A stretch of 57,158 nucleotides of DNA, taken from assembly GCF_002189065.1 (NCBI RefSeq), contig NZ_BDMN01000026.1, forward strand, positions 1 to 57,158, written 5' to 3'. The position numbers and the translations under genes are program-made. The stretch is from Bathymodiolus platifrons methanotrophic gill symbiont. GTDB lineage: Bacteria; Pseudomonadota; Gammaproteobacteria; Methylococcales; Methylomonadaceae. The notes below the pieces were generated by a model. That model searched no databases, had not been told where the DNA came from, and worked only from the letters and a program-made list of their open reading frames with translations. Positions 1 through 6,685 of this stretch are shown here, piece by piece; position 1 is the stretch's first letter; each line of letters begins with the position of its first letter.

Positions 1-1
1 C

Positions 2-127
2 ACCAAGAGTGCAGAGATTTTTTGTCGTGTCAGAGGGTATTTATCAACGTGCCGTAAACAAGGTCTAAGTGCAACTCAGGCAATGACCCTGGTCTTTGAG
101 GGAAAGTTACCTGAATTTGCTTTATAA
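2..127 (+). CDS. C-terminal end of a transposase (partial, 5' end outside window)
   Basis: An open frame enters from the left edge and stops with TAA at 125-127. Its visible 41 residues include CRVRGYLSTCRKQGLSATQ and end in LPEFAL. This basic 'RxRGYxSTxRKQG' tail resembles the C-terminus of IS66-type TnpC transposases, but the assignment rests on the tail alone. The last 35 codons fall inside the 216-bp repeat and are duplicated in inverted orientation at 1859-1965. A terminator-like hairpin follows ten bases after the stop. Family call is tentative; that it is a transposase end is likely from context. Confidence 0.5.
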   Translation, partial: TKSAEIFCRVRGYLSTCRKQGLSATQAMTLVFEGKLPEFAL

Positions 128-236
128 TTTCATTGGACTACTCAGCTCCGCTGAGTAGTTACGTCTTTTCATTCGTTTCAAATGCTATTGCCTAAGGGGA
201 ATTAAGTAGGGGTTTGCTATAAACATCATCAGTGTT
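21..236 (+). repeat. Left copy of a 216-bp perfect inverted repeat
   Basis: Bases 21-236 are the exact reverse complement of 1750-1965, with no mismatch found by eye. Position p on the left pairs with 1986-p on the right. The repeat contains, in order, the last 35 codons of a transposase, its stop codon, a 10-bp hairpin, and a 64-bp block (163-226) that also occurs at 48032-48095. The length is far beyond normal IS terminal repeats (10-50 bp). It therefore looks like inverted duplication of the end of another element rather than a simple IS terminus. Confidence 0.9.
137..159 (+). terminator. Hairpin after the transposase tail, left copy
   Basis: A 10-bp perfect stem (ACTACTCAGC pairing with GCTGAGTAGT) closes a three-base loop. 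It starts ten bases after the stop codon at 127. It is followed by TACGTCTTTT, a weak U-rich run. The most likely role is a transcription terminator of the transposase. The mirror copy is at 1827-1849. Confidence 0.5.
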
Positions 237-458
237 TCCATTGAAAGCAACAATAGCTAAGAAACTTAGAGAGTATGCCTTATTTTAGAGGCGGTATGCG
301 ATTATCTTGTCCTACTCCCAGATTTTTAATCAATCCTAAAAATTCTTCGCAGGATAAGCACATGGAAAAACAACAAAAAACCTAAAATAAAGCTTGCAAT
401 TACGAAAAACATTTTTTTATAATTTTCCGTTTTATAAACCTTATAATCGGAAACTCTC
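237..458. other. AT-rich leader of the transposase gene
   Basis: The stretch is not repeated elsewhere in the window and has no open frame of note. A TATAAT box at 442-447 lies 12 bases before the transposase ATG at 459, too close to the start codon for an ordinary leader, and I see no good -35 box. TTCCG and CGGAA flank this segment as a short inverted repeat. Terminal repeats of the IS4-type element itself could lie here, but I could not identify them. Confidence 0.35.
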
Positions 459-1757
459 ATGTACGAATCCCAGACACTGAATGCCTTTATTTTTGATCAC
501 TGCAATAAGAGCATGGACAATGCCGTATCAGCAGAACGTTACCCTTTGTGGAAGCGAGCATGCCCAGGACTAAACGATATTGGCTTTATTCGTCTTGGGA
601 TGTTACGTTGCATCAGTTTGGTGGATAGTGGTCGCCATTTTTTACAGGCAGCAGAAGAGGTTCATGAGGAGCAATGCCCTCTTTCAACCTATTTTAAATC
701 ACTCAAGTCACCTAGACGAGTGAGAATGCTCGAAGCTGTTGAACAACAAAGCTATGACATTTACAGTGAAACTCTGTCATCGCACGGTATTGATTATCTA
801 AAGTCATTTCCTGAACTGAATGACTATACCGTATTGGCGGCTGATGGGCACTTTATTGATCATGCCTGTCATACAGAAAAAGGAAGGAATGGAAAAGTCT
901 ACGCAGCAGGGTTTATCTACACTTTAAATCTCAGAAATGGTTTGCTCAGACCTTTTTCGCTTATTACAAATGGAACCCGGCGGCATCAGGAAATCCCCGT
1001 GCTGCGCGACGAACTCAAGAGAGAAAACAGAACAAAAAACAGCACCCAAAAGTGCCTCTACGTCTATGATAAAGCGGTCACTGATTATGCTTTCTGGAAT
1101 AACCAAATAGAGCATGGGAATTTGATGATTTCAGTTTTAAAGGAGAATTCAGTCGCCACTTTTGTTGAATCAATTCATTTCGATACCAGCCATGAACTTA
1201 ACACGGGGATTGAAAGTTACAGCACTTATGAAAACAACGGTATCAGGTTTAGCATTGTCAATTATCGCGATCCCGAAACAAAAAAACTTCACCGCTTTAT
1301 AACGACCTTACCTGGCTCAATCAACCCTGGAACGATTGCCATGCTGTACTTCAAGCGCTGGACGATTGAGAAAGCATTCAATAACAGTAAAAGTAATTTG
1401 AAAGAAACAAAAGCATGGTCTTCTGATAATAACTCACTCAAGAACCAGATGCGGCTGACAGCAATGAGCTACAACTTATTACGCACGGTCGAAGAGCTTT
1501 CTAAAATACAAGATCCAGAGTTGATTCACCCTTCTGATAAAAAGTACACCGAAGATCTTGAGAAAAGGCAGCAAGCAGCTAAAAAAAGGGGAGGATTTGT
1601 GAATCCATTATTTTTTAATGAAAGAATCGCACGTATAAGCTCATATACTATTCGGGCTGTTCAAAACGCAATAATGACAGGAAAGTCGCTGAGTAGCTTT
1701 ATCAATGCGCTTGTTGCTAAATTAGTTCCGAGGGTGAATCAGATAGGGGAACACTGA
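459..1757 (+). CDS. IS4-family DDE transposase
   Basis: This 432-residue protein is complete. The DDE catalytic triad is visible: first Asp in LAADGHFIDHACH (about residue 128), second Asp in YVYDKAVTDYAFW (about 205), and Glu in the IS4 signature Y-x2-R-x3-E-x6-K, seen as YFKRWTIEKAFNNSK (about residue 300). An N-terminal all-helical segment and a Lys/Arg-rich C-terminal tail complete the usual IS4 layout. It would cut and paste its own element. The reading frame is undamaged, so it may be active. Its last codons and stop (1755-1757) overlap the right 216-bp repeat, which suggests the repeat extends into the element rather than merely flanking it. Confidence 0.88.
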   Translation: MYESQTLNAFIFDHCNKSMDNAVSAERYPLWKRACPGLNDIGFIRLGMLRCISLVDSGRHFLQAAEEVHEEQCPLSTYFKSLKSPRRVRMLEAVEQQSYDIYSETLSSHGIDYLKSFPELNDYTVLAADGHFIDHACHTEKGRNGKVYAAGFIYTLNLRNGLLRPFSLITNGTRRHQEIPVLRDELKRENRTKNSTQKCLYVYDKAVTDYAFWNNQIEHGNLMISVLKENSVATFVESIHFDTSHELNTGIESYSTYENNGIRFSIVNYRDPETKKLHRFITTLPGSINPGTIAMLYFKRWTIEKAFNNSKSNLKETKAWSSDNNSLKNQMRLTAMSYNLLRTVEELSKIQDPELIHPSDKKYTEDLEKRQQAAKKRGGFVNPLFFNERIARISSYTIRAVQNAIMTGKSLSSFINALVAKLVPRVNQIGEH

Positions 1758-1965
1758 TGATGTTTATAGCAAACCCCTACTTAATTCCCCTTAGGCAATA
1801 GCATTTGAAACGAATGAAAAGACGTAACTACTCAGCGGAGCTGAGTAGTCCAATGAAATTATAAAGCAAATTCAGGTAACTTTCCCTCAAAGACCAGGGT
1901 CATTGCCTGAGTTGCACTTAGACCTTGTTTACGGCACGTTGATAAATACCCTCTGACACGACAAA
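1750..1965 (-). repeat. Right copy of the 216-bp perfect inverted repeat
   Basis: This is the exact reverse complement of 21-236. Read on the minus strand it encodes the last 35 codons of the same transposase tail (1965 down to the stop at 1859-1861), then the hairpin (1827-1849), then the 64-bp block (1760-1823) shared with the MITE at 48032-48095. The identity with the left copy ends sharply at 1965, where the sequence becomes a tyrosine-transposase remnant. Confidence 0.9.
1827..1849 (-). terminator. Hairpin after the transposase tail, right copy
   Basis: Mirror image of the hairpin at 137-159 with the identical 10-bp stem. The hairpin is self-complementary, so it could also act on transcripts coming out of the IS4 transposase gene, which ends 70 bases earlier. 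Confidence 0.45.
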
Positions 1966-2048
1966 TTATTAGATTTTACCTGCTGAATATATTCATTCGT
2001 AGATAAAGATTTAAAAGCACCAACCACATCCCCAACGGTTTTTTTAAT
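1965..2048 (-). pseudogene. Remnant of a REP-associated tyrosine (Y1) transposase
   Basis: On the minus strand 28 codons read IKKTVGDVVGAFKSLSTNEY, then IQQVKSNN. This matches the region just before the 'LWQRNYYEHII' segment of REP-associated tyrosine transposases (Y1_Tnp superfamily), as I recall that family. A TAA lies two codons upstream, and the coding sequence stops exactly where the 216-bp repeat begins. Both the catalytic HUH part and the C-terminal part are missing, so it cannot be functional. It marks the old insertion site of the element on its left. Confidence 0.5.
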
Positions 2049-2105
2049 GTGTTATAAAATCTACCAATGTCCTGTCTTATCTGACCCTGTGCCTAGCTGA
2101 TGTTT
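2049..2105. other. Short spacer after the peptidase gene
   Basis: This is non-coding sequence between the transposase remnant and the stop of the JAMM peptidase gene. It contains GTCCTGTCTTATCTGACCCT, which looks like debris of a mobile element end, but I have no second copy in the window to prove it. Confidence 0.25.
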
Positions 2106-2525
2106 TTAGGTTAAACGCAGTGGTACTTCTAAAAATTGCGTATCCGCTATCTGGTATGCACGTAACTCCAGAACACCTTTGGTATTAAGAGAGATGATGA
2201 TGTAAAGTGTGTCTGGATAGTTCGCTTGTTCTATGTCAGTACTGGATGGTACGGCGGGAGCGCTAGGGTGAGAATGGTAGATGGCAAAAAGCTGTTCATC
2301 TTTCTCACGCATACTTGCCATAGCTTGTATTTGTTGTTGCGGGTCTAGGTTAAAAAATCTTTCAGGCTGGGTCGCTGTGTTTTCAATAGGGTAGCAGTGG
2401 TAGGGTGTATTATTCAGGCTGCTGATGAGTCCACAGACTTCCTGTTCGGGTGTTTGCTGGGCGTGATGGAGCAGGCTCTGGACGATTTTCCTCGGAATTG
2501 CTATTTCTTTGATTTTATCTGTCAT
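2106..2525 (-). CDS. JAMM/Mov34 (M67 family) metallopeptidase
   Basis: This protein of about 139 residues has a clear JAMM zinc site: an upstream Glu in EQEVCGLIS, then HSHPSAPAVPSSTDIEQA, the H-x-H-P-x7-S-x2-D signature. Family members cut isopeptide or C-terminal bonds; bacterial ones often process ubiquitin-like sulfur carriers (ThiS/MoaD type). I chose the ATG at 2525 over the upstream one at 2552. At 2525 the start overlaps the prmC stop as ATGA, typical of translational coupling, and the peptide begins MTDKIKEIAI. It is the last gene of the hemA-prfA-prmC run. Its substrate here is unknown, and no sulfur-carrier gene is nearby. Confidence 0.8.
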   Translation of the reverse strand: MTDKIKEIAIPRKIVQSLLHHAQQTPEQEVCGLISSLNNTPYHCYPIENTATQPERFFNLDPQQQIQAMASMREKDEQLFAIYHSHPSAPAVPSSTDIEQANYPDTLYIIISLNTKGVLELRAYQIADTQFLEVPLRLT

Positions 2526-3382
2526 TTTGGTTTGTCTGTAGGTGCTGAGCATTGTGCATAGCTTATGCGCGGTTGGCCGGATAAGTCATGTAGGCAGTGA
2601 ATATTCTGGTATTGATGCTGTTGTAATATGTCGTGTACGCTCTGTTTTTGATTATAGCCATGTTCTAATATCAGGTAGCCGCCCTTGTTAAGATAGTGCT
2701 GGCTATGTTTGCTGATATGCATAATATCTGCCAGTCCCTGCTGCTCGGCAATTAATGCTGATTCGGGTTCAAAGTAAACGTCTCCCTGGTCTAAATGTGG
2801 GTCATCTGGTGCTATATAGGGGGGGTTGCTGACTATAAAATCAAAGGATTCATCTGCGAGTTGATCAAACCAGTTACTTTGCAAAAAATGAATGTCAGTG
2901 GTCTGGTTCAGCTGGGCATTTTTCTGGGCAATTTTAAGTGCGGTTGCGCTATTGTCTACGGCGGTTACATCTAGTTGAGGGAATTCTGCTGCCAGGGTAA
3001 TGGCAATAATACCTGAGCCAGTGCCTAAATCAACTAGTCTGGCATTAGGTTTATGCTGGATCAGTTCCAGGCAGAGCTCAATTAATGTTTCGGTATCTGG
3101 GCGGGGAATTAAGACGTTGGAGTCTACATAAAAATCCCGTGACCAGAATTCCCGGTTGCCTGTAATATAAGCAATAGGCTGGCCTTGTTGGCGCTGCTCA
3201 AGTAATCGATTAAACTGGTCTAGCTGGGTTTTGTTGAGTTCTCTTTCAGGCCAGGTACGCAGATAGCTGCGGTTTTTCTTCAGGACATGACAAAGTAATA
3301 CTTCTACATCCAGGTCTGCTGAATCTGAAGTGCCCATCAGGGTACTAGCCGAGCTTGTTAGCACAGATTGTATATCATTCAT
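2522..3382 (-). CDS. prmC: Peptide chain release factor N5-glutamine methyltransferase PrmC (HemK)
   Basis: PrmC uses S-adenosylmethionine to methylate the glutamine of the GGQ motif in release factors, which speeds peptide release. The 286-residue protein has an N-terminal helical domain that docks on the release factor (residues 1-75), the SAM motif VDLGTGSGIIAITLA (about 117-131), and the catalytic NPPY in VSNPPYIAPD (about 183). The length is normal. It lies 264 bp downstream of its substrate gene prfA in the same orientation and overlaps the peptidase gene by 4 bases, so the operon order hemA-prfA-prmC is the classical one. Confidence 0.95.
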   Translation of the reverse strand: MNDIQSVLTSSASTLMGTSDSADLDVEVLLCHVLKKNRSYLRTWPERELNKTQLDQFNRLLEQRQQGQPIAYITGNREFWSRDFYVDSNVLIPRPDTETLIELCLELIQHKPNARLVDLGTGSGIIAITLAAEFPQLDVTAVDNSATALKIAQKNAQLNQTTDIHFLQSNWFDQLADESFDFIVSNPPYIAPDDPHLDQGDVYFEPESALIAEQQGLADIMHISKHSQHYLNKGGYLILEHGYNQKQSVHDILQQHQYQNIHCLHDLSGQPRISYAQCSAPTDKPK

Positions 3383-3427
3383 CTTATAATTTTGGCCGCG
3401 CTGCCTTGGCTAGAGTCAAAAAATATT

Positions 3428-3619
3428 TACCACGAAATACACGAAAAGCACGAAAAATATTTTTTGAATATCTCATTTCAGCGTGCCTGAATTCAACTAA
3501 TTAAGAGTATTATTCAATTTGTGCTGGGCAAATTACTTTACTGGTTTAAACCTGTGACTAAAGCCAATAAATTATTCTCCACATAAATACAGTTACTTTT
3601 TAGGTGTTTTTCGTGGTTA
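3428..3619. repeat. Intergenic ACGAAA-type repeats in inverted arrangement
   Basis: Between prmC and prfA, bases 3428-3458 hold three spaced CACGAAA/ACGAAAA units (ACCACGAAATACACGAAAAG and onward). Bases 3601-3619 hold the inverted form TAGGTGTTTTTCGTGGTTA. The two ends could pair, as in a small miniature element of about 190 bp. The inside (3460-3600) has no open frame. Similar 'CACGAAG' intergenic units are scattered in many proteobacterial genomes; that it is mobile is inference. Confidence 0.35.
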
Positions 3620-3646
3620 TATGCCTTTAAACATGACTCATCATGC

Positions 3647-4735
3647 TTAACCTTCCTCACCTAACTGGGTCAGTAATTCAGCTTGATGCTCACTAATAAG
3701 AGGCTGAATAACATGATCCAGGTTGCCCTGCATTATTTCATCTAGTTTATACAAGGTTAGGTTGATACGGTGATCTGTCATTCTCCCTTGCGGATAGTTG
3801 TAGGTGCGAATGCGCTCTGAACGATCACCACTACCGACTTGTAGTTTTCTGTTTTCTGAATTTTCAGCGTGCTGTTTATCCTGTTCAGCCGATAATAGTC
3901 GAGACTGCAAGACGGCCATAGCCTGAGCTTTGTTTTTGTGTTGTGAGCGCTGGTCCTGACATTCCACTACAGTACCTGTAGGAAGGTGAGTAAGGCGAAT
4001 TGCTGAATCAGTTTTATTGACATGCTGGCCACCTGAGCCTGAGGCGCGAAAGGTATCTACACGTAAGTCACTAGGGTTAATGTCGATATTATCAATTTCC
4101 TGCGCCTCGGGCATAATGGCAACGGTGCAGGCAGAGGTGTGTACGCGACCCTGAGACTCAGTTTCTGGTACACGCTGTACGCGGTGTGCACCCGCTTCAA
4201 ATTTGAGTTGTGAATAGACATCTTGGCCGGCAATGCGCAATATGACTTCTCTATAACCGCCATGTTCGCCGCGTGTTTCACTGGTTGTTTCTATCTTCCA
4301 GCCCTTATTTTCAGCGTAGCGCATATACATGCGGGCTAAATCGCCTGAGAAAATAGCAGCTTCGTCGCCACCAGTCCCTGCACGAATTTCCAGGTAAATG
4401 TTGCGATTATCGTTAGGGTCCTGAGGTAATAGCAGGATTTGTAATTCTTGTTCCAGTTGTTCTTGTTGCTGTTCTGCTTCGGCTATTTCTTCTTTGGCCA
4501 TATCACGGATTTCAGCATCCTCTTCAAGGAGCATTTCCTGGGCACTACTGATAGTTTCCTCGGAGTCTATATATTTCTTATAACAGTCAACCAAAGGAGT
4601 GATCTGGGCATATTCCTGGCTTAGGGCGCGAAATTGATTTTGGTCGCTTTGTACTTCAGGTTGTGACAGTAAAGCAGCAATTTCGTCAAATCGTTCACTC
4701 AGATTTTCTAATTTCGTCTTTATTGAGTCTTTCAT
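3647..4735 (-). CDS. prfA: Peptide chain release factor 1 (RF1)
   Basis: RF1 reads UAA and UAG stop codons and triggers hydrolysis of peptidyl-tRNA. The 362 residues match the usual length. An N-terminal helical domain with a long acidic coiled coil precedes domain 2/4. The GGQ catalytic motif appears in [16 protein letters not shown] (about residue 235), and [14 protein letters not shown] lies near residue 315. There is no internal stop or frameshift of the RF2 type, so this is RF1. It lies nine bases downstream of hemA, implying cotranscription. Confidence 0.96.
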   Translation of the reverse strand: MKDSIKTKLENLSERFDEIAALLSQPEVQSDQNQFRALSQEYAQITPLVDCYKKYIDSEETISSAQEMLLEEDAEIRDMAKEEIAEAEQQQEQLEQELQILLLPQDPNDNRNIYLEIRAGTGGDEAAIFSGDLARMYMRYAENKGWKIETTSETRGEHGGYREVILRIAGQDVYSQLKFEAGAHRVQRVPETESQGRVHTSACTVAIMPEAQEIDNIDINPSDLRVDTFRASGSGGQHVNKTDSAIRLTHLPTGTVVECQDQRSQHKNKAQAMAVLQSRLLSAEQDKQHAENSENRKLQVGSGDRSERIRTYNYPQGRMTDHRINLTLYKLDEIMQGNLDHVIQPLISEHQAELLTQLGEEG

Positions 4736-4744
4736 TGCGTGTTT

Positions 4745-5992
4745 TTATAGTTTGAAAATTTCACGTGCAGCTGCAATAAGATCATGACGTTCATTTTCAC
4801 TTGCTTTTCTCAGCTGGATGCAGGGCGTGTGGGTTAGCTTGTTAGTTAGTGTATGTGCAAGTTGGCGCATAATCTCATCGGGAGCGCCGCCGTTGCGTAG
4901 TGCGGCAAGTGCTTTATTAAGGCTGTCTTGCTGTAATTGAGAAGCTTGCTGGCGATAATCAACGATAGTTGATTGCACTGTCTGGGCTTTCATCCATGCC
5001 TGAAAATGTTCGACGTTGGTATCGATGATTTCCTCCGCCTGTTCGGCGGCCTGGCGACGAGAATTCAGGTTGTCTTTGATGATATTTTGTAGGTCATCAA
5101 CGGTATACAGGTAGACGTCGTTAAGCTTTTCTACTTCTGGCTCAATATCGCGCGGTACGGCTAAATCAACCATGAAAATAGGCTTGTGCTTGCGTTTTTT
5201 TATGGCGCTTTCAACCAGACCTTTGCCTAAAATTGGTAACTGGCTTGCTGTGGATGAAACGATAATGTCTGCTTCTGCAATATGCAAGGGTAGCTCGGAG
5301 AGTGCAATGGCGTAACCATTGAACTGGCTGGCAAGTGTGTGCGCCTTGTCGTAGGTGCGATTGGCAATAATAATTCGACCGATGCCATTTTGGTGTAAGT
5401 GGCGCGCTGTTAGTTCTATCGTCTCGCCTGCGCCAATCAGTAAAGCAGTTTGTTCGCTGAGATTATCAAAAATCTGTTTACTAAGCTGTACTGCAGCGAA
5501 GGCGACGGAGACTGAACTAGAGCCAATGGCTGTATCGGTGCGGACTTTTTTTGCAGTAGAAAAAGTGTGCTGGAAAAGCTTGCCAAGGTCTTTGCCCAAT
5601 GTGCCTGCCTGGCTCGCTGTCTGGTAGGCAGTTTTCATTTGCCCTAGAATCTGAGGCTCACCTAGAACCATGGATTCCATGCCGCATGCAACACGAAAAA
5701 TATGGCGGATTAATGCATTATCAGTATGTGCATATAAATAGGGTTGAAACTCAGAATGTTTAAGCTTCCTATTGCGAGAAATCCAGTCGATGATAGGCTC
5801 TATATTGTTATTCTGAGCAGTGCAGTATATTTCAGTGCGATTGCATGTGGATAGAATAGCTGCCTCAGATATGTGTTGTTGTTGCCATAGCTCGGTCACT
5901 GCATCGCGTAATATTTCAGCCGGGAAAGCTAGGCGTTCACGGATTGCAACGGGTGCTGTTATATAGTTGATGCCTAGAGCTAGGAGAGTCAT
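4745..5992 (-). CDS. hemA: Glutamyl-tRNA reductase
   Basis: HemA reduces glutamyl-tRNA(Glu) with NADPH to glutamate-1-semialdehyde, the committed step of C5-pathway heme synthesis. The nucleophilic cysteine is in LSTCNRTEIY (about residue 50), the tRNA-contact region GMESMVLGEPQILGQMK follows at about 105, and the NADPH fold is LLIGAGETIELTARHL (about 190). The C-terminal helical dimerisation domain is complete at 415 residues. It is the first gene of hemA-prfA-prmC-peptidase, transcribed away from the TPR-lolB operon. The other heme genes of the window (hemC, hemD, hemF) are 40-50 kb away. Confidence 0.96.
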   Translation of the reverse strand: MTLLALGINYITAPVAIRERLAFPAEILRDAVTELWQQQHISEAAILSTCNRTEIYCTAQNNNIEPIIDWISRNRKLKHSEFQPYLYAHTDNALIRHIFRVACGMESMVLGEPQILGQMKTAYQTASQAGTLGKDLGKLFQHTFSTAKKVRTDTAIGSSSVSVAFAAVQLSKQIFDNLSEQTALLIGAGETIELTARHLHQNGIGRIIIANRTYDKAHTLASQFNGYAIALSELPLHIAEADIIVSSTASQLPILGKGLVESAIKKRKHKPIFMVDLAVPRDIEPEVEKLNDVYLYTVDDLQNIIKDNLNSRRQAAEQAEEIIDTNVEHFQAWMKAQTVQSTIVDYRQQASQLQQDSLNKALAALRNGGAPDEIMRQLAHTLTNKLTHTPCIQLRKASENERHDLIAAAREIFKL

Positions 5993-6685
5993 TAATGCCG
6001 ATTAATTCTTAGTGGTTAGCGGAGAGATTTTAAATCAATAGTTAGTGGCTATTTTAAGGAGTTTTGCCGGTTTAGCAAAATTGAATAGAAAATGATTGTG
6101 TTTTTTGTGATGTTAACTCAGTAGTGGCCAGCTATAATAGTCGAAACTTTAGTCTTATATGCATTTTTTAAGTTTTGTTGTTATGCGCCTGTCTGCCAGT
6201 CTTTCGCTTTAACCTAGAAATATCAGTTGAATGTAGATTTATAGTGCAAGGCATTGCTTTTACAGTGCTTTAAAAAAATCTTAGCTTCACCATAGGTTAA
6301 GTGGACACAATTTGAAGTGCTGTGGAATCAAGAGCTAGCTCTAGAATCTGTAAGTAACTTATTTTTCTAGGATTAATGACGTTGCTACTTCTGTCTAGGC
6401 TGAACTCCCCTTAAGTTGGCAACTGTTGCGCAGGGCAGAAATAAGGGGTGTGTTTCTATAATTTATATTTAATGCGTATAATTGAGTTTTTCAAATTCTT
6501 TGGTGGGGTCCTTCTTGTGCTTTGAGGGGGTGGGACTTAACAGTACACTGGGTGAACGGTTATATGTCATAACTGTATAGATAAATGCGTGGGTATGTGC
6601 GCATGCTCTGGTGCCTATGGTGATTTAAACCTGGCCTTAACAGGCTGGTAATGGGTTAAGGTTATATTTTAAGGGAATTTCATAG
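5993..6685. other. Long divergent intergenic region (693 bp)
   Basis: It lies between hemA (minus) and the TPR lipoprotein gene (plus), so it must hold promoters for both. I see no open frame longer than about 40 codons with coding character. TATAAT occurs at 6133-6138 and 6477-6482, but neither has a convincing -35 box at 16-18 bp. An imperfect palindrome GGTTATATGTCATAACTG lies near 6558-6575. No RNA family was recognised. Confidence 0.4.

Larger units (their letters stand above)
21..1965 (+). mobile_element. IS4-type transposase gene flanked by 216-bp inverted repeats
   Basis: The unit has left repeat 21-236, an AT-rich leader 237-458, one transposase gene 459-1757, and right repeat 1750-1965. 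The gene's stop codon lies inside the right repeat. On the left, the transposase reading frame continues beyond the repeat to the window edge. On the right, the repeat ends abruptly in a different transposase remnant. No target-site duplication can be seen because the true outer ends are not defined. It could be a composite of two inverted copies of one element around an IS4 gene, or one IS that has captured a neighbour's end. Confidence 0.7.

Noticed and set aside
137-226. Integron attC site
   Set aside because: The hairpin and 64-bp block lack the paired R and L boxes of attC, and no integrase gene is nearby.
6133-6138. Strong promoter at TATAAT before the TPR gene
   Set aside because: No -35 box at 15-19 bases (best TTGTGA is 22 bases away), and the box is 550 bases before the gene.
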